From assembly GCA_009760855.2 (NCBI GenBank), contig WPIO01000050.1:333501-397500 (forward strand): a DNA stretch of 64,000 nt. The letters run 5' to 3'. The stretch is from Cristatella mucedo (Eukaryota; Bryozoa; Phylactolaemata; Cristatellidae). The notes under the pieces are model-generated. The model was not told where the DNA came from, did not search any database, and worked only from the letters and a program-made list of their open reading frames with translations. Below, piece by piece: positions 1 to 11,261 of the stretch. The position numbers and the translations under genes are program-made. Every line of letters begins with the position of its first letter. The first letter of the stretch is position 1.

Positions 1-1090
1 ATGACACTCAGTTGTACCTTTGCTTTGATCCCTCCCAGCCTTCGAGCATCTCAAATTCTCTCAACTCACTTGCTGCATGCATTGATGACATCCACACATG
101 GATGGCAGCGAATTTTCTAAAACTTAACGATGATAAAACTAACTTACTAGTTACGGGCAAACCCAGTGTGATTCAGAGATTGGAAAGGCTGACTTTCAAA
201 ATTGGCTCTGCCAGCATATCTCCAGTTAAATCAGCTCAAAATCTAGGTGTCATATTCCAAAGCGACCTCTCGTTAGACGACGACATCAGCTCCACAGTCA
301 AATCTGCCTATTTTCAGCTTCATAACATTGCTAAAATTCGGGCTTGTTTAGATAAGGATACCACGTCCAAGTTGGTCCATGTATTCGTGACATCCCGTCT
401 CGACTTCGGCAACTCACTGCCTACTGGCCTACCAGCATGTGCGATCAGGCGATTGCAGCTGGTGCAAAACTCTGCAGCTAGGCTTGTCTGTCGTGAGCGT
501 CGCAGTTACCACATTACTCCACTTCTCGCCGACCTGCACTGGCTACCAGTGAAGCAACGGATTGACTTCAAGGTTTTGTCGCTCACTTTTAGGTCTCTTC
601 ATTCTATGGCTCTAGCCTATCTTTCAGATATACTACCCCATCAGGTCAAGCATCGTACCACCCGCTTTTCGGAATCCAACAGTCTTGAAATACCTCGTAC
701 AGACCTTAAATCCTTTGGAGACCGTGCATTTAGCTCGTATGCTCCCAAAGCCTAGAACTCCCTCCCGACCTGCGTCAGAACATCCCATGACCTGACCACA
801 TTTAAAAGAAACTTAAAAACACACCTATTTAGGACAGCATTTAGTGGGTCCCTGTGATTCGTCCTTCACGTGCTTATGCGTGCTGAAACTGTGCATGCTG
901 CCACTAGCCACATTTGCATGCTGACCCTGTGCATGTCACCCCTAACCATATTATTTATTTCATTTGTTTTTTCAAGCATGATTTTACTTACTATTCCATT
1001 GCATATCTCTTTGCAGCAAATGTAAAGCGCCTAGAAAGAGATTAAGTTCTCTGAGGGCGCTTTATCAAGTGCAATATTATTATTATTATT
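1..1090 (+). mobile_element. LINE-A (CR1/L2-like) 3' part, RT C-terminus plus 3' UTR
   Basis: The window opens inside the YADD box of a non-LTR reverse transcriptase (DDTQLYLCFD frame from base 2). The frame runs to 755, where a TAG stands in the place of the Trp codon of the usual KAWNSLP motif. Reading through it, the same frame continues to the normal TGA near 857. The 3' UTR holds two diverged copies of a 36-38 base unit (GTGCATGCTG...CCTAACCA) and ends in a stem-loop (AAAGCGCC ... GGCGCTTT) followed by TTATTATT. This is the reference copy for family LINE-A in this window. The nonsense codon makes it a dead fragment. Confidence 0.9.
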
Positions 1091-1481
1091 AAATGCAGCA
1101 GGCACACACAACGGACCCAGTTGCAAGGTAATCACGATCTCTTATCGCTCTGCTATTTGAAATTAAATTTATGTCGATAGCAATTGAATCCTCTGGAATC
1201 AGGATGGAATCTGAATCAGTGCTGGAATATATGCGATTCGTCGTAGCTCCGGAGTCGGAGAGTGCAACAGAGACGCAATTGTTGTGGAACTGCTATGCGG
1301 GTGTCTTGTTTTTCCGATAACTGCCTGCTGTTTGACAACTTTCTTCTTAAGATTTTCGTGTGCACAGACAACCAGCACGTTCACTCACTCTGTACGATTA
1401 GGGGGGTGACAACCGTCGCCTTGGCAAGACAAGATCTAAAAGTCTGTCTCTGTCTCTCATCTCCCTGTCTCTCCCTGTCTC

Positions 1482-1483
<2 letters not shown>

Positions 1484-1569
<86 letters not shown>
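1484..1569. repeat. (CT)n microsatellite
   Basis: Nearly uninterrupted CT dinucleotides of about 85 bases. The reading frames across it give only Ser-Leu or Arg-Glu repeats and are not coding. Confidence 0.97.
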
Positions 1570-1574
<5 letters not shown>

Positions 1575-2229
1575 AGACTGCCGAAACTCAGTTTTGTCGG
1601 CGCTGCCGCAGAAAGCCATTTTACCCCGAACAGTTTTTCCTCAGTTCGGCTGCTAAGTATATATTCAAATCTGAGAAACTCAGCCGCGCCTCCTTCGATC
1701 ACTAAGTTCCGGCGGATTCCCGTCGAATCGACAGCTTCCGATTCAGATCGAATTTCACTTTCACTTGCATGATATGCCCAGCGAAGTTCTTCAGAGCTAG
1801 CCGAACTGCTGCGACATTATAAGCTTTCCCCGGTCCTAACTGAAAGTAAATTTAGCGAAGGAAGTAATTTCTTTCATTCAGTCAGTCAAAGAATTTAGCC
1901 ACAGTAGATGCTTTGTCGCAGCTCCGGGGTTCCTAGTGCTAGTGACCCGAGAATGCTTTGAGGACCCACCACCGCCGCTGCAGCGCACCGCTGGTTTCAG
2001 CCGTATTATACCGCTGATTTCCGCCATATTATACCGTTTACTGCCACTACCCCACCACTGCTTCCGCTGTGCGAGTGCGAGCGAGCACTTGCTTTCACCA
2101 CTTCGGCCACTGCGCGTGCGCTAAGATTACCCACGAGACGATGGCGATTTCGCACGAGATTTATTCAAAAGCTCGACAGAATCGAGTCCGGCAGCCGCTG
2201 AATCGAGGAAGCGAGCGCCGAAGCCGCCG

Positions 2230-2385
2230 ACGCGCCCGTCTGTCACGTGTCAGAGCCAAGCAAGCGCTCCGATGGTCTCAAAACAGGTGCGTCCCGACAG
2301 TCGAGTGACGCGCCCGTCTGTCACGTGTCAGAGCCAAGCAAGCGCCCCGATGGTCTCAAAACAGGTGCGTCCCGACAGTCGAGCA
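2230..2385. repeat. 78-bp tandem duplication
   Basis: Two adjacent copies of a 78-bp unit (start ACGCGCCCGTCTGTCACGTG, copies at 2230 and 2308) are almost identical. Each copy carries a CACGTG E-box-like core. The near identity suggests a recent duplication. Confidence 0.9.
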
Positions 2386-2777
2386 GACGCTGGCGAGCGG
2401 CGCGGCAAGGGCAGAGTACGGCGCCGCTGTCGCCGTACTCTGCCGCTGTACTCGAGCTCGCGACGCGACGCCTCTGCGACTAAGTGGTTTTCTCCATGTA
2501 GTCGACGACGTCCAGTCCGGCGTACTGGAAAAGAGCGTCCGCGAAGCATTAACGATAGCGTCCAGCGGTTAGGCGAAAGAGCGAACGCGTTGCCGTGGCG
2601 ACGCCTCGCCAGCTCGCCAGCTCACAGCAGTGGCGGCGGCGGCACAGCGCGAACAGCGCCGTGCCCACCGCGGCTAGCCCCGTCAAATTTCCTGCGCCGC
2701 CCGTCGCTTCCCCGCTCGTCGAAGCGAAGGTCGGAGGTTCGCGAGTGCGGCCAGAGCACCGGCGCAACGCCGCTTAC

Positions 2778-2869
2778 CTGGTACTGCTTGACGGCTGCGC
2801 ACTCCGCGGGCTTGCAGACGGTCTGCTTCGGAGCGGAGCACTTGACGAAGCAGATTGGACGCGGCGTGC
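2778..2869 (-). CDS. Gene A exon 9 (last exon in window)
   Basis: Acceptor GTCGCGCAG/GC and donor TACCAG/GTAAGC. It encodes a Cys-dense segment (ICFVKCSAPKQTVCKPAEC), which looks like the start of a disulfide-bonded module. The clean donor means the coding sequence continues to the left, past the window or in an exon I could not identify. Confidence 0.78.
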
Positions 2870-5800
2870 CTGCGCGACGGACGAGAAAGATGGAGACCCA
2901 GCGTAGGGCGGTACGCCGATGCCTGTGGCGCGAGCGAGCGTGCGGAGGACCGACCAGGGCGAGGCTGGACGGCGGCTTACCGATCATCTTGGCGGTCGGG
3001 TCAGAGTTCATGCAGCCGCACACGAAGCTTCCGAAGGATGTCTGAATGGCGGCCTTGGTGCCGCGCACGACCGCGGCAACGTTGCGCGTCCTGGAAAAAA
3101 GGTCCTCGCGCATCAGGCGATCGCTCACATTTTGCTCTCGGGGTCAAGGTCAACGTCAAGCGCCACGAGAGTCGGCGGCGATTTACTGCAGGTGGTGGCA
3201 GCGCTCTTAGTTCAGCTACACTTTTAGTTCAGTTACAGTGTCAGTTATAGTTTTAGTTATAGTTTCAGCTATAGTTTTTTGGTGGCACCGTGCGGCGGGC
3301 GATGCTGCCCTGTGCCCACTGGTCTGGGCGATGCCCTTACGACGCCGACCCGCACGGCCGATAAACTTCCGCAGCGGTTCGGCGCCCGAGCCGCCCCGTC
3401 AGCCAATTTCCTTGCAGCCACGCCCTTTGCCTTGTCCGTAGCCGCCGGCTTCTTAGGGCGGGGCGAACGAGGCCAACGGCCGCCGCGGCGGAGGCGTCGG
3501 CGAACGCTCACTTCGGATTGACGTAGAACGCGAAGCCCGCTTTCGACACCGAGTCGACGATCTTGACCAATTTGGACGTCGCGTTGACAGTCAGCGCCAC
3601 GTTGAAGCCAAAGCCTTGCGACGTCTTGGCCGCCTTGCCGGCGGAGTTGGTGAGCGTGACCGGCGCCGTCTTTAAAGGTCCGCTGTTGAGATCCGACTTC
3701 ACGCTGTACCTCGCCACAGACGACTGCGCGCCGCTCTTGTCGATGGCGTAAAAGGTGAGGTCGACCTGCGAGTGCGGGCGAAAGAGCGCTCAGGTCGCTA
3801 GCCTCGCTCCGAAAGTTCGCCGCCCCAGGCCGCGACGTCACGTCACGTTCCTGAGCTCGGGCATTGCGAGGAGGCTCTCTCGCTGCGCATAAAAAAAATC
3901 GGTGACGAAATGGAAAGGGGGAAATAAGGCCAGATAAAAGCCTCTCCGCGCCGCCGAGCTGGAAGCCTGTCCGGAAGTGGGAAGTCGGAAGACTGCGTAT
4001 CGTGGGAAGCGGCGTCCACGTACCGACTCTACGCCGCTGAACCAGTCGTAGCTGCGGGTGAGCGTGTAGTTCCGGTTGGTGATCAGAATCGTTTCGCTGA
4101 GGATTTCGGAGCATTTCTTGGGGGCCGATGCTGCCGCGCTCAGCATCCAGCCGCCGCCGAAAAATGCCACCACGGCGGTCTTGGCTTTGGGTGAGTAGTC
4201 ATTCTGCGAGAAAAAGAAAAAACGTAATTCGCTATAAGAAATGTCTGTACTTCGATGGCGTCGTCGGTTCGCTCGAGGAGCCACCTCGTAGCGTTGCTCA
4301 ACTCGAGACCCCTCTCGCGCCTTTGATTCAGCGAACGAGGTTCGGCGAGATCGGAAAATCGGCTTGCCAGCCAACTCAGGGCGGGCAGGGGGAAGCGAAT
4401 TCCCAGAACTCGTCACTGACTTGGAGCCAATGGTGGCGCTTGCCGCCATTGGCTCCAAGTCAGCGGGATCCAGCTGCTCGAGGCGCCGCAGAGTTCGCGA
4501 CTCCGAAACGCCGGCGCTCACCGTGGGTTCGTTGTAGGCAAGCATGTCTCCCATATTCAGGAACGGCAGTCCGGTCACGTAGGCCGCGACGGCGGAGCCG
4601 GACGCGATCTCGCCCCTCATCGAGTCGACCGCTCCGCCGCTGGCCTTGTTCATCGCACGCAGAGCGCACCGGCCGATTTCGACCGAGCCGCTGGACAACG
4701 AAAGCAAAGCGGCGAGCGGATGTGTGAACCGCCCCCGGAAACGAGCACATCGAAGGAAGGACTCGCAGGGAGGCGGGGTCACGTGTACGAACGCGGCTGC
4801 TCCTTCGGCGGCATCAAATGGCGGGAGAAAATTCGGTTCAGTCGAATGCCGTTCGCCAAGTAACCGCCGCCACACCTCGGACGCCTGGGACGCCGGGTCA
4901 CTCACCAACGTAAGGTGTCGAGTGCTTCCTGCGTCAGACCGTAATAGCCGTACAGCATCGAGCCGACTAGACTGCTTTGCATGTCCGAACGAAGGCAGGT
5001 CTTGGTGAATAGGCTCACGAACGATCGAATCGTCGTCGTCACGTTGTCGAAATAGCCGTAGGCTTCGCGGAACTCGGCCGAGCCGAGCAACTGTAGCGCC
5101 TGGATGGCCGCCACGTTGCCAGCGCGAGCCAACGTCGAGAACGTCTTCTGAGACGCCGCCTCGAATCCATCCCAGGCCGCCTGATTCAGGAAGAAGTTGA
5201 GGAATCCGTACGGATCCGTGTAGACGTTGAACGGCTTCGCCGACTTATCGAAGACAGCGTACAGCGCCTGGCCGAGCGTGTACTCGTCGCAGCCCATTCT
5301 CGTGGCGTTGAGCACGTATCCCAGCGCCACGTTGAAGTAGGCCGAGCCCAGCTGAGCGAGCGCCGATGCTGCGCACGGGTTTCTGGCTGAGGAGAGTGTG
5401 ACGAGGGCGCCTCGGATGGCCGCGAACAGGGCAACTGGTGTCTTGGAGTTGCAGGCGAACTGGATGATTTTCGTCGAGTCGTTGGCCGGCAGGCGCTGCT
5501 GGGCAATGTACGCCATGACGGCACGGTGGACGGCCAAGGCCGTCTGCGAGCAGTCGCACACTTGCTGCGTGACGTTCTGCACGGTGGCGCCCAGGGTCTG
5601 CGCCATCGGTGACCGAGCCAGCGCCAGCAGGTCTCGAGCCACGTAGTTTCCGGTGGCCGTCTGCTGCGCCAGAGCGACGTCGACGGCGGCGGCCGCCTGT
5701 CGAGTGACGTTGCACACGGGCGTCAGCGCAGCGTCGACGTACTGCCACGGGCTGCTGAGACTGGCGCTGGCGAAGCCGGCGATGGGCGCAGCGAACGCGT

Positions 5801-8800
5801 TAGCGAACTGTCCGGCCACGGCCATGGCCACCTGATCGACCTGGGCGAGGACTGCGGTGAGGTTGCTCAGATGCGGCAGCGTGTTGTTGAGGAGCCCGCT
5901 CACGCCCGTCAGGCGCGCCAGGTCGGCGGGCGCTCGCGTCGCGTTCTGCAGGCCGGTGAGCAAGGCGTAGGTGAGGGCGTCGCGGAGCCGGTCCAGAGCG
6001 ACAGCCGCGGCACCGTCCGCGCTGCTGGCGGCCGCGTCGTCGGCCGTCAGGCACGCCACGATCGAGTCGTAGCCGGTTATGGTGCAGTTGGCCGGCACGA
6101 GGGCGCTGCCGGACAGCTGCCGCAGGAGGCCGGCGGCGACCGCCGGCGTGCATCCGCCGGGCCGCGCGCTGGCGTCGATCAGCGCCTTGGCGACCGTGTT
6201 GTTGCTGGCCATGCGCAGCAGCTCGGCCGCCACGAGATTTCCCGACTTGGACAGCGGGGCGAGCGCAGCGAGCGAGCCGCTGGCGAGCTGGCCCAGCCGC
6301 GTCGCCAGACCGCAAGTGTAGCCGTTCGGGTCGAGCGCGGCGCCGACGACGGCGTAGACGACGGCCTGGATCGGGTCGAACTGGACCGAACTGGAGCCAT
6401 TGAGCGGCTGCTGCATCGATCCCGTGACGTTGGCGAGCGCTGCCGCCACGGCGGCGGCCGCCTGGTAGCTCATGTTTGCAACGGCCGTCAAGTTGCCGGC
6501 GGGAGCCGGGCCGAGGGCGACCTTCGCGAGCGCCTCGGCGAACTGCGCCGCCGACGCGACGTTGCCGACGGCCGTCGTCGCGTCGCCGACCAGCTTGGCG
6601 ACTGCGAGCACAAGCTGCGCGGGCGTCGACACGTTCTTGAGGCTGGCCGTCAGGCCGTCGCACAGCGAGCCGACGGCGTCGAGCAGCGGGCTGTTGGACG
6701 GCAGGCCGAGCGTCAGCGACGCGACGGCGGGCAGCTGGCTCTTGCAGACGAGCGCGACGTTGCTCGCCAGCTGCGGCAGAGAGCGCAGGTCGAGCCAGCT
6801 CAGCGAGCCGTTCGTCGCGGACGAGAGGAGCAGGCCGACGACGTCGTTCGCACTGAAGGCGCCCCCGCTGACGATGCCTACGAGCAGGTTTCCGGCGTTC
6901 GCCAGGTCGGCAAAGATCGGGTCCGACACGGCGGCGGGGACCTTCGACCCGCTGCACATGCCGCCGATGACTTGCTGTATTTCGTAGGCGAGACCTTCAA
7001 CGACGTCGCGCGAAACGAGAGGCGACGGGTCAGCTCTTGGGGTCAGCTCTCGGGGTCAGCTCATGGGTCAGCGGTCACGGGTCAGCGGTCGCGGGTCTTT
7101 CGAGCTCAAGCCACGGTCGACGCTGCGCCGCATTCGCTCACCTGCCGAGAGTTGCTCATTGAATTGCCACGTGGTCGTGTTGCAGTACATGCCCAGCAGG
7201 CTGTTCGTCGCGTTCGTGACGTAAGACGTGCGGTTGCCGCAAGTCGCCGGCTGGCTCACGTTTCTCATGCATGAGCTGATCACTGGCGCCACGTAGCTGC
7301 CAAAGGGAGAAGCGAAAAAATGGTGGCGAGCGGACGGCGAGCGGCGGCTGCAAGAAGCGACTAGAAGCGACGGGCGATCGATGTGAGCGATCGGCGGATC
7401 GACAGCGGCGGCGGCGGCGGCGGAGGTTAACGCCGGAGATTAAGCCTTCAGGAGATTAAGCCTTCAGGAGATTAAGCCTTCGGCTGTTCTTTGCAGCCTC
7501 GGGACTTCGAGATGCGACGGCGGCAGGCGGCGCTTACCTGCAGTGCGCCTGAAAGATCATCTTGACCCCGGCCCAGATCGCGCTCGCCGTCTGGTCGACG
7601 CTGGCATTGGTGAACATGCAGCCAAGGCCGCCTCGGACGAAGCCGATCACCTCGGCGATGCGCGGCTGAAGGAGGGCGGCCGCGGTGACGTACGTCATGG
7701 GGCCGCTGACCTGGCTCGGCAGGCCCATCTCGGCGACGGCGGCGGCCGTCAGGGCCTGCACGTTGCCGTCGTTCGCAACGCCGGCGTATATGCCGCCGAT
7801 GCACTGCGCTGCGCCGCTCGCCAGCTGGCCCAGAGTGAGCGTGCACGTCTGGGCCATACCTGCGACGGCGTCGGAGGCGAAAGTGTCAGCGGCCGCTCAG
7901 CAGCGCTCGCTCGCCTCGGCAGCGGAGAGAGCGGTGAGAGAGAGCGGAGAGAGCGGTGTGAGAGAGCGGAGAGAGCGGTGGGAGAGATCGGAGAGAGAGA
8001 GCGGTGAGAGAGATCGGAGAGAGAGAGAGAGCGGTGAGAGAGAGCGGAGAGAGAGAGAGAGAGCGGAGAGAGCGGTGAGAGAGACGGAGAGCGAACGGTG
8101 GCGGCCGCGGATAGCAAGTTGACGAGAGCATCGAGAAGCTCTAAGCGCATACGAGTCCGTCCGACGTTGAGAAATCGACGTCGGACGGACTCATGGCGGC
8201 GGTTGCGGCGACCTGGCGGCAGCAGGCAGCGCTTCGGGGATGCGGGCTCGCCGGTGAAGCAAAGCTCTGTGTGGGTGAGTGGGAGAGCTGTGCAGCGAGC
8301 TTGTTTTCTTTTAGGTTTTTGCCAGTCCCGAGCGGAGCAGCGGACCGGAGCCGCGGATGCGGCTCGGATTTCGGCCGCTACAGAAATCCGAGCCACCGGA
8401 ACCGCTTTTTTCGGCATCGGCTGGGTGGCTGCGCTGCCTGCGTTGGTGGAGGCGGCGGCGTGGCTGTCGTGGCGGCTAAGCGCTGCTCGTCGGCCGCCGC
8501 CGCTGCTGCAGCAGCAGCGGTGAGACAGCAGCTTTCCGTGAGACAGCAGCTTTCAAACGCGTCGTCTTTTCTAGAAGTGAGTGGCTCGAGTTTCTCTCTA
8601 CGCTTCACCGGCATTTTCCCTAATAATAATAGCAATAATAATGCACTTGATAAAGCGCCCTCAGAGAACTCAATCTCTCACTAGGCGCTTTACATTTGCT
8701 GCAAAGGGAAATGCAATGGAATGGTGGCCTACGCCTGCATCGCATCCGGGTCACTCTTCCGAGTCGTGGCTTCGTTTGGTGTCCACGGTCGTCCCGACGG

Positions 8801-9563
8801 GATCTCGCCTGAGGCGAGCCTAGGCGAGATCCCGTCACCAGGAGGCGCTCGCTTCTTTAGCCCCGGGTTTTTTCCGGTGCTTTCTGCCCCTCGGTGTTTT
8901 ATTCTCCTTTAAACTCTTCGTCAAACTCACGGCCTCCAGATCCCAGGAGCCGCTTCGGTCTTTACTTACAGCAGAGCAGCACACGCGACCGTAAAAGTCA
9001 GCTCTCGATATTGACCGCAGAGCCCTGCCAGCTGTGCGCCGAGGCAATTCCAGCAAATGCGGCGTCGTCTATTGACAGATTGAGCTCACTTTCGGCTGCG
9101 TGCGCCGCGCCAAACGGCTAGGTACAGGGGCAGTATTAGCTGCTACGGGCGCTGCGCTCATCACCGAAAGTGAGCTCTATAAATATAAACTCTATAAATA
9201 GACGACGGCGTATATTTGCTGGCAGCTAATACGGCGACAATCCAGCTTTGTAATCCAGCTCCGCCCCTATGAGCGCCCGACTTGCGAGGCGGCTCCGAGA
9301 ATCCGAGAGATGGCGCTCTGCTAAGAATACTATATTCGCGCTGCGACGATATCTTGTGTCTTTCTACCAACTGTGACACTTCCTCCACAGCCGTCCTGCG
9401 TAGTGTGCTACTCCTACGTGATTGGCCTCGCTCGACCTCATTCTCGAATTTTTTATTTACATGAAATGAAGTCCAATGGCCCACCGCTCGCCGGCGAAGA
9501 ACGCCGCTCAGGTTTCGAGGTGGAGTCGAGACAGCTCGTGAAGCGTCATATTCCTACAAGTCC

Positions 9564-9603
<40 letters not shown>

Positions 9604-10042
9604 CGCACACACACACATATAGATATAACTGGCTTATTAAAATATGAATATCTATGCGTGGTTAATTTTTTCAGCAATTTAAGACCTCGTGGCTTCGCTA
9701 TAGCTGCGGGCTGAAATACGCACGCACGCGCTCACACACTCAGACGCGTCGTGCTTATATGTACAGGCAAATACATATACAGTGCATATGCACCGATTGC
9801 ATTTGGACAGTACGCTGTGCATTGCCTTGAAAGGTTGAAGGTCAGAGGCGGCGAGCTCAGTTGCGGCGAACGAGCTGCTGCTGCTGCTACTGCTGCTGCC
9901 GCCGCCGCCGCCACTGCTGCTGCACGCTCTCGCTGTCTCGGCCGAAACCGACGGCGACGTCTCGCCGTCGGTTTGGGCCGTCGGCTGTCGACGTTTTCAG
10001 CGATCAATCCGCCATCGGCCGCCCACGGTGAGTCGAGATTAC

Positions 10043-10088
<46 letters not shown>

Positions 10089-11226
10089 GACTGAGATCGA
10101 GCGAGAAGTACTCTCGCCCGGATGAGCAAGCGCCAAGCGACAGCGAGCGAGCTGGCGCTCTCGCCAGAGCGCTCGAGTCGCCCCCTGGCGGCCGTATCGA
10201 CGCTCGGCTAAGTCGCTTTCAGGAATTGCCCGTGCGTCAGTCGCGAAAACACGGCCGCTCCGTCCGGTCGCCTGCCCCAGGGGTCGTCTCTTTGTCAGCG
10301 CTAGCCCGGCAGTTCTGAGCGGCGACAATGGGGCTTTCAGAGGCCTAACGCTGACGTCAGCAGCAGCAGCAGCGCGTCCGTTCAATGTCGGAGAGCGGAG
10401 CTCGTTCACGCTCACGGGCGACGCGTTGCCAGCGGCGACTTGCGGAGCTAGCTCGTTCGACAGGCAGCGCCGCACCGCCGGGCGTCTCTCCCGCCCCGCC
10501 TCTTCGTCGCTCGCCGGCCCTGCCATGTAAAGCCAGCTAAGAGCTTTCGATGTTCGTCTTTCGATGCTCCTGGGGCTTGGCGCGTCCGTCTTGCGCTCCG
10601 CCGCTCCTCCGCGCGGGCGCTCGGCTACCGGGCATTCGCCTGCTGGCGCCCGCGTCGCCGGTTGCCGCCTTCTTCTTGCGACCGGACGAGCGGCCGCTCG
10701 GCGCTCGCTCTATTGGATTCGCTCAATCGACCGTGGACCGCAATCGACCCGGAAGTTGCGGCCGATGAAGCTCGGTCGGCCGGCCTCCCGCCGCCGCTGT
10801 CGCGGCGGAGCCCGACCGCGCTTTCTCGCTTGCTCGATAGGCGGCGGTGCCGCGGCGTCGTTCCTCCACGCTGGCGGCTGAGCGCGTGGCGTTCGAGCAG
10901 GGCGCTCGCTCGCTCTCCGCTCTCTGCTCTCCATCGCGCGCGCGCGCTCGTCCGACGGCCGCGAGCCGGAGGAAGTCGCGGACGAGCGAGCGACGACCCG
11001 GCTTCAGCGTGCAGACGTTTAGAGCTCGGATTCGCCTGGAGGCGACCGTTCGCGCGACGATGCGGCTCTGGGCTCGCGGTTGTCCGCCCGAAGCCGCCCG
11101 TCCGTCGCCATTCCCGCCTCGAAACCGTGCGGTCCTTGCTCCTGCTCAACAGGGAGGCCCGGGTAGCACCCGCGACACCGGCAGGGCAGGGCACCGCCGG
11201 CTAATATATGTACATGCAAGTTAAAC

Positions 11227-11261
<35 letters not shown>

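Larger units (their letters stand above)
1091..2777. other. No gene seen; probable intron of gene A or spacer
   Basis: Gene A ends here with a clear splice donor at 2778/2777, so this stretch is probably its next intron. I find no following exon before the left edge. It holds a CT tract and a 78-bp tandem duplication, listed separately. The open frames here are short and lack any family signal. Confidence 0.5.

Noticed and set aside
1262-1705. Open frame over the CT tract at the left edge
   Set aside because: Most of its length is the dinucleotide repeat.
3838-4908. 356-codon minus-strand frame as one exon
   Set aside because: Good splice sites at 4690, 4522, 4203 and 4024 break it into exons 5 and 6, and the parts outside them lack the gene's composition.
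5871-7274. 467-codon plus-strand frame
   Set aside because: It is the complement of gene A exon 4. High GC removes stops on the opposite strand; composition is Arg/Gly-rich without a motif, while the minus frame shows sequons and clean splice sites.
9732-10526. 264-codon frame with a poly-Pro run on the minus strand
   Set aside because: It is driven by the (GGC)n repeat and GC content inside gene A intron 1; joining exon 1 directly to exon 2 keeps phase and builds the signal-peptide site.
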